Positions 7,473 to 15,422 of a stretch of 64,000 bases of DNA are shown here, piece after piece. The notes under the pieces were generated by a model. It was not told the DNA's origin. It was given only the letters and a program-made list of their open reading frames with translations, and did not search any database. The stretch covers positions 70,574 to 134,573 of the forward strand of contig CAZKXI010000008.1 in assembly GCA_964556755.1 (NCBI GenBank), in the 5' to 3' direction. This stretch comes from UBA4085 sp964556755 (lineage in GTDB: Bacteria; Acidobacteriota; Aminicenantia; Aminicenantales; UBA4085). A program made the translations under genes and the position numbers. Positions within the stretch are counted from its first letter, which is position 1. Every line of letters begins with the position of its first letter.

Positions 7473-8888
7473 ATGGAGTCGATCCGGGCGGACCTGGCGG
7501 TCATCGGGGGCGGCGAGGCGGGCATCGCGGCCGTCGTCCAGGCGGTCGAGATGGGGGCCTCGGTCGCCGTCGTCGAGAAGGATTCCCAGCTCGGCGGGGC
7601 CTGCGTCCACACCGGGACGCTGCCGAGCAAGGTCTTCTCCATCTCGACCGGCGTCTTCGAGCTGCTGTCCAAGCTCAAGAATTTCGGCATCAAGGCCGAG
7701 GGCGGCTTCAACCTGGACTACAAGGAGGTCCTGGCCAGCCGGGCCCGCATCACCCGCTGCGACCAGGGCGTCATCGGGGCCCATCTGCGGGATCCCAAGG
7801 TCAAGGTTATTCGGGGCCGGGCCGCCCTGCGCAACGCCCGGCAGGTGCTGGTTCAAACGCCGGAGGGCGGCGAGATCGTGATCGAAGCGCCCCGGCTCAT
7901 CCTGGCTGCGGGATCGCGCCCCTTCCAGGTTCCCGGCCTGCCCACCGACGGGCAGGCCCTGCTCTCGACCGACGAGCTGGTGGATATGCCCGAGCTCCCG
8001 GCCCGCATGGCCATCATCGGGGCCGGCGTGATCGGCTGCGAATACGCCTTCATCTTCCGGACCTTCGGCGTCGAGGTCGTCCTGATCGAGAAGCTGGAGC
8101 ACGCCCTGCCGGGCCAGGACAAGGACATCGTCGCGGTCATCGAGAAGGAGATGAAGCGGCGCGGCATCCGCTTCCTGGCCGGGACCATGGTCCGGGATTA
8201 CGAGCGGACGCCCGACGGGCGGCCCGCCGTCACGACCGACAAAGGCGAGCGCATCGAGACGGACAAGGTCCTGGTCTGCGTCGGGCGGACGCCGGCCACG
8301 GCCGGGCTAGGAACGGAAGCCGCCGGGATCGCCCTGGGGCCCAAGGGGCAAGTCCTGGCCGACGACCGCCTGCGGACGAATGTCCCCGGCGTCTATGCCG
8401 CCGGCGACATCCTGGGCCGCTGGATGCTTTCGGCGACTGGCATCCTGGAGGGCGCGGTCGCGGCCGAGAACGCCCTGGGCGGGGACCGCGTCCTGGACGA
8501 GCGCTTCGTCCCCAGCGGCATCTACACCCAGCCGGAGATCGGGTCCGTGGGCCTGTCCGAGGAGGCCGCCGCGGCGGCCGGATTCGAGCCCCTGGTCGGG
8601 ACCTGCACCTATTCCGGCCTGGTCAAGGCCTGCGCGACCTATTCCTACATGCCCGGCCTGATCAAGATGGTCTTCGACCGCGGCAGCCACCGGCTCCTCG
8701 GCGCCCACGCCGTCGGCTCGGAAGCGGCCGAGCTGGTCCACCTGCTGTCGATGTCGCTGCGGCTGAGCGCCACGGCGGAGGACTTCGCCTGGTCCATCTT
8801 CCACCATCCCAGCCTCTCCGAGGGCTTCCGGGAAGCCGCCCGCGACGCCCTGGCCAAGGGCAAGGAGCCCGCCGGCCGCGTTCCTTGA
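7473..8888 (+). CDS. SthA/dihydrolipoamide dehydrogenase-like flavoprotein, disulfide incomplete
   Basis: 471 residues with the pyridine nucleotide-disulfide oxidoreductase fold: FAD dinucleotide site VIGGGEAGIAA (residues 10-20), NAD(P) site AIIGAGVIGCEYA, FAD motif VYAAGDILG and a C-terminal dimerisation domain. In place of the redox CxxxxC it reads GGACVHTGTLPSK: Cys44 is kept and the second cysteine is Thr49, as in soluble transhydrogenase SthA (CTHWGTIPSK). Unlike SthA it keeps a lipoamide-dehydrogenase-like HHPSLSE at the C-terminal catalytic histidine. Likely activity is NAD(P)H transhydrogenation or electron transfer rather than lipoamide oxidation. As last gene of the ior operon it may recycle the reducing equivalents; that role is inferred. 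Confidence 0.8.
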   Translation: MESIRADLAVIGGGEAGIAAVVQAVEMGASVAVVEKDSQLGGACVHTGTLPSKVFSISTGVFELLSKLKNFGIKAEGGFNLDYKEVLASRARITRCDQGVIGAHLRDPKVKVIRGRAALRNARQVLVQTPEGGEIVIEAPRLILAAGSRPFQVPGLPTDGQALLSTDELVDMPELPARMAIIGAGVIGCEYAFIFRTFGVEVVLIEKLEHALPGQDKDIVAVIEKEMKRRGIRFLAGTMVRDYERTPDGRPAVTTDKGERIETDKVLVCVGRTPATAGLGTEAAGIALGPKGQVLADDRLRTNVPGVYAAGDILGRWMLSATGILEGAVAAENALGGDRVLDERFVPSGIYTQPEIGSVGLSEEAAAAAGFEPLVGTCTYSGLVKACATYSYMPGLIKMVFDRGSHRLLGAHAVGSEAAELVHLLSMSLRLSATAEDFAWSIFHHPSLSEGFREAARDALAKGKEPAGRVP

Positions 8889-8957
8889 CGTCGTCTCCCC
8901 TATCTTCATGACCTTCGCCTGATACGGCCCCCTGGTGACGGAGTTCCGCTTCGAGCC

Positions 8958-8985
8958 TTGACGCGGCCGGACCGGCGGACATAAT
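8958..8985 (+). promoter_or_regulatory. Sigma-70 promoter of the GH2 gene
   Basis: TTGACG (8958-8963), 16-base spacer, CATAAT (8980-8985), about 30 bases before the start codon. It marks the end of the ior operon and a separate transcription unit for the glycosidase. Confidence 0.55.
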
Positions 8986-9015
8986 AGAGGCGGACCGTTC
9001 CTTCCGGAGGCGTCA

Positions 9016-10836
9016 ATGAAACGTCGGTTTTCCCTCACCCGAGCTGTGATCGTATCCATCCTGGCCCTATCCGCCGCGGCGGCCGCGTGGGGGCAGCCGG
9101 CCTCCGCGTCCGTCCCCCGGCCCGAATACCCTCGACCCGACTTCGTCCGGGCCGACTGGGCCAGTCTCAACGGCGAGTGGGCCTTCGCCATCGACGCCGG
9201 CGACTCGGGCGAGGAGCGGGGCATGCCGGCCGGCTGGGGCTTCGACCGGACCATCCGGGTTCCCTTCGCTCCCGAGAGCCCTCTTTCCGGGATCGGCAAC
9301 CTCGACTTCATGCCGGTGGTCTGGTACCGGCGCAACTTCGCGGTCCCCGAGGCCTGGCGCGGCCGGCGCGTCTTCCTCAACTTCGAGGCCGTCGACTATC
9401 AGGCCACGGTCTGGATCAACGGGCGCAAGGCCGGCGCGCACGAGGGCGGCTTCACGCCCTTCGCGCTGGACATCACCGACCTGCTGGCGGCCAAGGACAA
9501 CGTCCTGGTCCTGCGGGCCCGCGACGACACCCGCTCGCGCCGCCAGCCGCTGGGCAAGCAGAGCGACCGCTTCGCCTCCTACGGCTGCGTCTACCGCCGG
9601 ACCACCGGCATCTGGCAGACGGTCTGGCTGGAGCCCGCCCCGGCCGTGCGGATCGAGCGCTTCAAGTCCTCCTCCGACATCGACAACGGCGAGGCCAACC
9701 TGCACGCCTATTTCAACGTCCCGCCGGGCGGCGGGACCTTGACCGCCAAGGTCTCGTTCCGCGGCCGGCCCGTCGCGGCCCAGACCAAGAAGGCCGACCG
9801 CGTCGTCCGCTTCACCTTCGCCCTCAAGAGCCCCCAGCTGTGGGACCTGCGCGCCCCCAACCTCTACGACGTCGAGCTCATCTACGAGAGGGACGGCCGG
9901 GCGGAGGATCGGGCCTCGGCCTACTTCGGCTTGCGCAAATTCGAGGCCCGGGACGGCAAGTTCTTCCTCAACAACCGGCCCCTCTTCCTGCGCACCGTCC
10001 TGGACCAGGGCTTCTACCCGGACGGGATCATGACGGCGCCGGACGACGCGGCTCTGCGGCGGGACATCGAGCTGTCGATGAGCCTGGGCTTCGACGGGGC
10101 CCGCCTGCACCAGAAGGTCTTCGAGCGCCGCTTCCTCCACTGGGCCGACAAGCTGGGCTACCTGGTCTGGGGCGAGTTCCCCGACTGGGGCCTCGACATC
10201 GGCCGGGCCGAGGCCTTCCTGACCTTCAGCCGCGAGTGGACCGAGGCCGTGGAGCGCGACCTCAACCATCCGGCCCTCATCGGCTGGTGCCCGTTCAACG
10301 AGAAGTGGGGGAGCCATGCGCCCGGGCTGATCCCCTCGATCTTCCGTCTGACCAAGATGCTCGACCCCTCGCGGCCGGTCATCGACGCCTCCGGAGGCTG
10401 GCACTACGTCTCCCCCGACGTCTATGACGCCCACGACTACGACCAGGATCCGGTCACCTTCAAGGCCCGCTACGACGCCCTCCTGGCCAAGCCGCCCGTG
10501 ATCTACGTGAACGGCGGTCCGGAGCGCAACGTCCCCTACGCCGGACAGCCCTACTTCCTGAGCGAGTATGGCGGCATCTGGTGGAACCCCGGACAGAAGG
10601 GCGAGGAGGCCTGGGGCTACGGCGACCGGCCCCGCTCCCTGGAGGAGTACCTCGACCGGTTCAAGAAGCTGACCGACATCCTGCTCGACAACCCGGCGGT
10701 CGCGGGACTCTGCTACACCCAGCTGACCGACGTGGAACAGGAGGTCAACGGCCTGCTGGCCTTCGATCGCACGACGAAGCACGACCCGGCCTACTTCTTC
10801 AAGGTTCTCCAGAGGAAGGCCGCGATCGAGCGGTAG
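9016..10836 (+). CDS. Secreted GH2-family glycoside hydrolase
   Basis: 606 residues with a signal peptide (KRRFSLTRAVIVSILALS, cleavage after AAAAAWGQ). A sugar-binding domain follows (LNGEWAFAIDAG; VVWYRRNFAVPEAW), then an immunoglobulin-like domain and a TIM barrel. The acid/base glutamate is Glu429 in GWCPFNEKWG; the nucleophile is probably Glu517 in FLSEYGG. GH2 covers beta-galactosidase, beta-glucuronidase and beta-mannosidase activities, and the substrate cannot be chosen from these motifs. The ATG has GGAGG six bases upstream. At about 600 residues it is a short GH2, closer to the glucuronidase-like group than to LacZ. Confidence 0.88.
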   Translation: MKRRFSLTRAVIVSILALSAAAAAWGQPASASVPRPEYPRPDFVRADWASLNGEWAFAIDAGDSGEERGMPAGWGFDRTIRVPFAPESPLSGIGNLDFMPVVWYRRNFAVPEAWRGRRVFLNFEAVDYQATVWINGRKAGAHEGGFTPFALDITDLLAAKDNVLVLRARDDTRSRRQPLGKQSDRFASYGCVYRRTTGIWQTVWLEPAPAVRIERFKSSSDIDNGEANLHAYFNVPPGGGTLTAKVSFRGRPVAAQTKKADRVVRFTFALKSPQLWDLRAPNLYDVELIYERDGRAEDRASAYFGLRKFEARDGKFFLNNRPLFLRTVLDQGFYPDGIMTAPDDAALRRDIELSMSLGFDGARLHQKVFERRFLHWADKLGYLVWGEFPDWGLDIGRAEAFLTFSREWTEAVERDLNHPALIGWCPFNEKWGSHAPGLIPSIFRLTKMLDPSRPVIDASGGWHYVSPDVYDAHDYDQDPVTFKARYDALLAKPPVIYVNGGPERNVPYAGQPYFLSEYGGIWWNPGQKGEEAWGYGDRPRSLEEYLDRFKKLTDILLDNPAVAGLCYTQLTDVEQEVNGLLAFDRTTKHDPAYFFKVLQRKAAIER

Positions 10837-10845
10837 CATCCATCG

Positions 10846-11080
10846 GCTTCCGGGGAATGGCGGGCCGGGGTGTCGACCCGGCTGCTTGGTTGAGCCTGCA
10901 CCGTTGTTCCGCCCGATGACCGGATTTGCGGCTGGATCTCGGCGTGGCGCTCCCCTCTGACTTTGACGACACGGGCTCAACCGGCGCTTTTCCGCCGTCG
11001 GCCGACACCCCGACCCGCTGATTCCCCGGAAGCTGACTCGGTCTTGTTGTTGCCGGGGAATGGCGGGACCGACCCTGCGC
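10846..11080. repeat. BIME-like imperfect inverted repeat plus a third half-copy
   Basis: Three related copies of a short unit fill the gap between two genes. CTTCCGGGGAAT at ~10847-10858 is mirrored by ATTCCCCGGAAG at ~11021-11033. GGGGTGTCG near 10868 is mirrored by CGACACCCC near 10994. GGTTGAGCC at 10888-10896 is mirrored by GGCTCAACC at 10974-10982. The arms pair over about 50-60 bases around a loop of about 77 bases. A third copy, in direct orientation, has CCGGGGAATGGCGGG at 11053-11067, identical over 15 bases to 10850-10864. No coding potential is seen. Confidence 0.7.
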
Positions 11081-11100
11081 TTTTTTTTGCGCGATTCTGG

Positions 11101-11106
11101 TAGAAT
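11101..11106 (+). promoter_or_regulatory. -10 element upstream of the DUF2207 gene
   Basis: TAGAAT at 11101-11106, 27 bases before the TTG start codon, following an eight-base T run. No convincing -35 is seen at the right distance. Confidence 0.35.
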
Positions 11107-11132
11107 AGCTCCGATCTCAGGGAGAAAGTGAA

Positions 11133-12992
11133 TTGGGCACAAAGAAGATCCACCGCGCGTTGATCGTCCTTGCGGCGATCCTGTTTATTTCGGCGCCGGG
11201 GCGGGCGGCCGCGACTCCTGCCGCGGACAAGGACTATCATTTTCCCGAGGTTCGGATCGCCGTCCAGGTGGAAAGCGACGGGACGTTCCAGGTCGAGGAG
11301 CGGCGGACCTACGACTTTCGCGGCTCGTTCCGCTGGGCCGACCTCAGCATCCCCCTGGGCTTCGAGCGCAAGGGGGCCGGCGGCGTCATCGCCATCGAGG
11401 ACTTCACCGTCTCCGACGAGGGCGGCCAGGCGCTGCCGTGCGAAGTCTCCCGGTCGGGGGCGGAGTTCAAGGCCAAGTGGTCCTACCAGGCCTCCGACGA
11501 GCGGAAGACCTTCGTCTTCCGCTACAAGGTCCGCTACGGCATCGTCAGCTACCCCGACGTCAGCGAGCTCTACTGGAAAGCCATCGGCTCCGGCTGGAGC
11601 AAGGCGACCGACGCGGCCGAGGTGACCGTCACCCTGCCCCAAGCGCTGGATTCGCCCCAGGACATGCTGGTCTACGGCCACGGCCCGCTGTCCGGAGTCT
11701 CGGAGATCGTCGACGCCCGGACGGCCCGCTTCACTGCCTCGGGCATCCCCGCCGGCCAGTCCATGGAGATCCGCGTCGTCTGGCCGGCCGGCCTCGTGGC
11801 GGGCCTCCCCGGCCAGGGCATGGACAAGGCGGCGATCATGGCCGAGGAGGCGGGCTTCGTCCAGGACACCATCCGCGCCGCGGCCGCGTCCCAGGACCGC
11901 ACCGCCCGCAAGGCCCGGACCGTGAAGACCGCGATCCTCGCCTGGCTGGGCTGGTGGCTCGTCGGCTCTCTGGCCTTCCTCGCCTTCTACGTCCCGCTGT
12001 GGAAGAAGATCGGGCGCGAGTACCCGATCCCCAGCGCTCCCGAATATTTCCACGAGCCTCCCTCCGAGCTGTCTCCGGCTCTGGTCGAGAGCCTCCGGAC
12101 GCAAGGCGGGGGCCCGTCCCCGCGGGCTTTCACGTCCGTCATCTTCGACTTGGCCCGGCGCGGCTTCATCCGGGTCGAGGACAAGCAGGTCGAGAAGAGC
12201 GGGCTCTTCGGCCCCAAGATGAAGGAGGAGACGATCCTGACCCTGGTCGACCTGGAGCCCCGTTCGGCGGCCCGGCGGGACGGCGCTCTGCTGCCTCTCG
12301 AGCGCTCGGTCCTGGAGGTCGTCTTCGGAGAGGCCGGCGGCGGACAGGTCAAGCCCGGCGACTCGCTGACCTTGGGCGACCTGAAGGACTGGCTGCGGAA
12401 GAAGTCGGTCGACTTCCAGAAGTGGTTCAAGGCCTGGAAGAAAGAGATCAAGGCCGAAGCCGACCAGCGGGGCTTCCTGGAGGCGGGGACCGAGAAGCAG
12501 CGCAAGACGATGGGCGTCGCCTCCATCCCCATCGGCCTGTTGACCATGAACATCCCGCTCATCATCCTGGCCGGCGCCCTCGTCCCCAAGCTGGCCCGGC
12601 GGACGATGGCCTGGGCCGAGGAGGACGCCAAGTGGAAGGGCCTGGAGAAGTTCATCAAGGACTTCGGCGAGTTCAAGGACCTGCCGCCGCAGGCCTATGT
12701 GCTCTGGGAGAGCTACCTCGTCTACGGCATCCTCTTCGGACACGCCTCCAAGATCCTCAAGGCGCTGCCGGTGATCCTGCAGGACCAGCGCGCGCCCTCG
12801 CCCCGCTGGTATCCGGGCTTGAGCGCGTCCAATCTGGCCGGCATCACCTCCTTCGCCAAGGGCATCGAGTCCACGGCCAACGCCATCCAGGCCGCGAGCA
12901 CCCAGGCCTCCCACTACTCCTCGGGCGGCGGCGGGGGATTCAGCGGCGGCGGCGGAGGGGGCGCCGGTGGGGGCGGGGGCGGGGCCGGATGA
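11133..12992 (+). CDS. DUF2207 membrane protein with glycine-rich tail
   Basis: 619 residues: signal peptide (ALIVLAAILFISAPGRAAA), a DUF2207 beta-rich extracytoplasmic domain (VRIAVQVESDGTFQVEERRTYDF), a transmembrane segment near residue 270 (AWLGWWLVGSLAFLAFYVPL), a cytoplasmic region, a hydrophobic hairpin near 465-490, and a C-terminal tail of almost pure glycine (GGGGGFSGGGGGGAGGGG). This is the usual DUF2207 plan, including the FSGGGG tail; no biochemical role is established for the family. The start is TTG at 11133, supported by GGAG eight bases upstream; no ATG or in-frame GTG is better placed. Confidence 0.85.
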   Translation: MGTKKIHRALIVLAAILFISAPGRAAATPAADKDYHFPEVRIAVQVESDGTFQVEERRTYDFRGSFRWADLSIPLGFERKGAGGVIAIEDFTVSDEGGQALPCEVSRSGAEFKAKWSYQASDERKTFVFRYKVRYGIVSYPDVSELYWKAIGSGWSKATDAAEVTVTLPQALDSPQDMLVYGHGPLSGVSEIVDARTARFTASGIPAGQSMEIRVVWPAGLVAGLPGQGMDKAAIMAEEAGFVQDTIRAAAASQDRTARKARTVKTAILAWLGWWLVGSLAFLAFYVPLWKKIGREYPIPSAPEYFHEPPSELSPALVESLRTQGGGPSPRAFTSVIFDLARRGFIRVEDKQVEKSGLFGPKMKEETILTLVDLEPRSAARRDGALLPLERSVLEVVFGEAGGGQVKPGDSLTLGDLKDWLRKKSVDFQKWFKAWKKEIKAEADQRGFLEAGTEKQRKTMGVASIPIGLLTMNIPLIILAGALVPKLARRTMAWAEEDAKWKGLEKFIKDFGEFKDLPPQAYVLWESYLVYGILFGHASKILKALPVILQDQRAPSPRWYPGLSASNLAGITSFAKGIESTANAIQAASTQASHYSSGGGGGFSGGGGGGAGGGGGGAG

Positions 12993-13060
12993 TCGAGGGC
13001 GCGGCCGCGGGGAGCCGCTGAGAGCGGTTTCCCTCCGGCGGCGCGGTTCTGATACAATCG

Positions 13061-13990
13061 ATGCCGATGAAGCCTGCGGTGTCGGCCGCCGTCCTGGTTG
13101 GGGCCCTGGGTCTGGGCGCGATTCTGATCGCCTCGGGGCGCCCGCCGTCGCGCTCGACCGTTCTGGGTCAAATGGCCTCCAGACTCGCGGCCTTGCTTCC
13201 CGGGCAGGCCGCCGGCTGGACGGCCAAGCCCCCCGACGCGGCCTATGATGCCGAGACGATCTTCGACTACATCGACGGGGCCGGCGAGGTCTACCGGGCC
13301 TACAACATGAAGGCTTTGCTCTCCCGGCGCTACGGGAAGGCCGGCGGGCCGGACATCATCGCCGATCTCTTCGATATGGGCTCCGCGGCCGACGCTTTCG
13401 GCGTCTTTACTCACGACCTGGACGGCGAGGACTGGGGGATCGGACAAGGCAGTCTCTATAAAGGCGGCTTGTTGACGCTCTGGAAGGGGCGCTTTTATGC
13501 CGCCGTCTACGCCGAGGAGGAGACGGATGCCTCCAAGGCCGCCCTGCGGGAGCTTGGCCGGAAGCTGGCCGAGGCGATCGTGGAGACGGGCCCCAAGCCC
13601 GATCTTTTGGCGGTCCTGCCGCCGGGCTACGACGATCCGCGGCGGGTCCGCTTTCTGCACAGTCCGGTCATCCTGAACTACCACTTCGCCGTCGCCCGGG
13701 AGAACGTCCTCGGCTTGGACGAGACGACCGAGGCCGTCCTGGCCCGGGCCGCGGACAAGAGCGCGTTGATCGTGGTCCGCTATCCCGATGACGGGAAGGC
13801 GGCGGCGGCCCTATCCGGATTTCAGGCCGCCCTGATGCCGGGGGCTGAGAAAGGCGGCGCCGTCCGGGCCGCGGATGGGACCTGGACGCTCGCGTCCCAG
13901 CAAGGCCGGACCGTGGCCGTCCTCATGAAGGCGCCCTCCGCCGAAGCGGCCGCCGGCGTATCGGCCCAGGTCTTGAGGCGAATCCGCTAG
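13061..13990 (+). CDS. DUF6599-like secreted or membrane-anchored protein
   Basis: 309 residues starting MPMKPAVSAAVLVGALGLGAILIASG, an N-terminal membrane anchor or signal. The body has YDAETIFDYIDGAGEVYRAYN and DLFDMGSAADAFGVFTHD, which fit the DUF6599 pattern of proteins of unknown function. It is followed closely by a DUF362 Tat protein and an FmdB-type protein, so the three may be co-transcribed. A -10-like TACAAT at 13053-13058 is only two bases before the first ATG; either the second ATG (13067) starts a leaderless mRNA or the true promoter is elsewhere. No Shine-Dalgarno sequence is visible. Confidence 0.7.
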   Translation: MPMKPAVSAAVLVGALGLGAILIASGRPPSRSTVLGQMASRLAALLPGQAAGWTAKPPDAAYDAETIFDYIDGAGEVYRAYNMKALLSRRYGKAGGPDIIADLFDMGSAADAFGVFTHDLDGEDWGIGQGSLYKGGLLTLWKGRFYAAVYAEEETDASKAALRELGRKLAEAIVETGPKPDLLAVLPPGYDDPRRVRFLHSPVILNYHFAVARENVLGLDETTEAVLARAADKSALIVVRYPDDGKAAAALSGFQAALMPGAEKGGAVRAADGTWTLASQQGRTVAVLMKAPSAEAAAGVSAQVLRRIR

Positions 13991-14011
13991 AAGGTCGACA
14001 AGGAGAAGGCC

Positions 14012-14956
14012 ATGGAGAAGAGAAGGCTGAATCGACGCGATTTCTTGAAGGCGGCGGCGACGGTCGCCCCCGTGGCCGGGATGGTGGGCTGCTGCTGCAC
14101 CGGACCCCTCACCTCGGACAAGCCGAAAGTGACTCCGGCCGGACAGGCCACCATCACCTCGATGAGCCGCGGCTCCAAGTCGCGGGTCGTCCTCATCCGC
14201 GACGCCCAGGCCGTCGGTGAGGGCCGCCGCATCAACGGCCCGGTCATCCAGGCCATGCTGGACGAGGCGGTCATGGCCCTCTTCGACGAGCCGAATCCGG
14301 TCGCGGCCTGGAAGCGGATCCTCAAGCCGGAAGATGTCGTCGGCATCAAGACCAATATCTGGAACTACCTGCCGACCGGCTTCGAGCTGGAGCAGGCCAT
14401 CCGTCAGCGGGTCCTGGACGCCGGCGTCTCGGCCGGCCGGATCTCCGTCCTGGATCGCGGCGTGCTGGACGATCCCGTCTTCAAGGAGGCCACGGCCCTC
14501 ATCAACGTCCGCCCGGCCCGGGTCCACTACTGGGCCGGCATGGGCAGCTGCATCAAGAACTACATCATGTTCGTGCCCAAGCCGTCCGAGTACCACGGCG
14601 ACGCCTGCGCCGACCTGGCTTCGATCTGGTCGCTGCCGGTCGTCAAGGGCAAGACCCGGCTGAACGTCCTGTCGATGCTGACCCCCCAGTACCACAACGT
14701 CGGGCCGCGGGGGTTCTCGCCGAGCTATCTTTGGAGCTACGGCGGGCTGCTGGTCGGCGAGGATCCGGTCGCCGTGGACGCCATCGGCTACCGCATCATC
14801 CAGGCCCGGCGCCTCCAGGAGTTCGGCGAGGACAAGCCGCTGGAGACTTCCGCCCACCACATCGAGCTGGCCGATACCCGCCACCACCTCGGCAACGCCG
14901 ATCCGGCCAAGATCGAGCTCGTCAGGCGCGGCTGGCAGGAGGGGGCGCTCATCTGA
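14012..14956 (+). CDS. DUF362 protein with Tat signal
   Basis: 314 residues with a twin-arginine signal (LNRRDFLKAAATVAPVAG) followed by GCCCTG, which could serve as a lipobox. The mature region has the DUF362 features KPEDVVGIKTNIWN, the GSCIKNYIMF block and a late VGEDPVAVDAIGYRII. DUF362 proteins are often linked to iron-sulfur or oxidoreductase modules; the family function is not settled. Export in a folded state by Tat hints at a bound cofactor, but no cluster motif is evident. AAGGAG precedes the ATG. The stop shares one base with the start of the FmdB-type gene. Confidence 0.85.
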   Translation: MEKRRLNRRDFLKAAATVAPVAGMVGCCCTGPLTSDKPKVTPAGQATITSMSRGSKSRVVLIRDAQAVGEGRRINGPVIQAMLDEAVMALFDEPNPVAAWKRILKPEDVVGIKTNIWNYLPTGFELEQAIRQRVLDAGVSAGRISVLDRGVLDDPVFKEATALINVRPARVHYWAGMGSCIKNYIMFVPKPSEYHGDACADLASIWSLPVVKGKTRLNVLSMLTPQYHNVGPRGFSPSYLWSYGGLLVGEDPVAVDAIGYRIIQARRLQEFGEDKPLETSAHHIELADTRHHLGNADPAKIELVRRGWQEGALI

Positions 14957-15357
14957 TGCCGATCTACGAGTATCGCTGCGGGGCCTGCGGGAGGAAGTCC
15001 ACCTTCGTGACCCTGTCCGTGGGCGCCGCCTTGGAGCCGGTCTGCCAGCACTGCGGCGGCAGGGACTTGCGCAAGCTCGTCTCGCGGGTGGCCGTTTTGC
15101 GCTCGGAAGACAGCCGCATGGACAGCCTCTCGGATCCCTCCGCCATGGCCGGGTTGGACGAGAACGATCCCGCTTCCATGGCCCGCTGGATGAAGAAGAT
15201 GGGCCGGGAGATGGGCGAGGACGCCGGGCCCGACTTCGAGCAGGAAGTCGACGAGGCCGTCCACGAGGCCGAGCACGGCGGGGTTGGCGGGGAAGGCGCT
15301 CCCGGCGGGGATGATGACGCCGGAAGCGCGGGCGACCCGGGGGACTTCGGGGATTGA
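14956..15357 (+). CDS. FmdB-type zinc-ribbon protein
   Basis: 133 residues beginning MPIYEYRCGACGRKSTF, with a second CxxC (CQHCGG), the FmdB/CxxC_CXXC_SSSS putative regulatory domain that binds one zinc. After the ribbon the protein is acidic and rich in Gly/Asp/Glu (GEGAPGGDDDAGSAGDPGDFGD), probably disordered. FmdB proteins were named from a formamidase operon and their function is largely unknown. The ATG overlaps the upstream stop (TGATG), so it is translationally coupled to the DUF362 gene. Confidence 0.85.
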   Translation: MPIYEYRCGACGRKSTFVTLSVGAALEPVCQHCGGRDLRKLVSRVAVLRSEDSRMDSLSDPSAMAGLDENDPASMARWMKKMGREMGEDAGPDFEQEVDEAVHEAEHGGVGGEGAPGGDDDAGSAGDPGDFGD

Positions 15358-15363
15358 GGGATT

Positions 15364-15398
15364 GATCCGCGGATTTTTTTTTTTTTTTTTTGTATTAT
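15364..15398 (+). promoter_or_regulatory. T18 homopolymer followed by a -10 box
   Basis: A 10-base palindrome (ATCCGCGGAT, 15364-15373) runs into 18 consecutive T residues (15374-15391), followed two bases later by TATTAT (15393-15398), 25 bases before the next start codon. The tract occupies the region between -10 and -35, so its length could set promoter spacing. It could also act as the U-tract of a weak terminator for the preceding operon, although a palindrome without a loop is a poor terminator stem. Confidence 0.5.
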
Positions 15399-15422
15399 CG
15401 GCGGGGGGCAAACAGACCCGGG

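Noticed and set aside
5169..8102. 977-codon open frame on the minus strand, opposite the acyl-CoA synthetase and flavoprotein genes
   Set aside because: It runs antisense to two well-supported genes; its product is low-complexity (rich in Gly, Asp, Ala, Arg) with no motif. High GC makes long stop-free antisense frames common here.
15364..15391. Palindrome plus T18 as a strong rho-independent terminator
   Set aside because: ATCCGCGGAT has no loop, so the stem cannot form as a normal terminator hairpin; the promoter reading fits better, though weak termination is not excluded.
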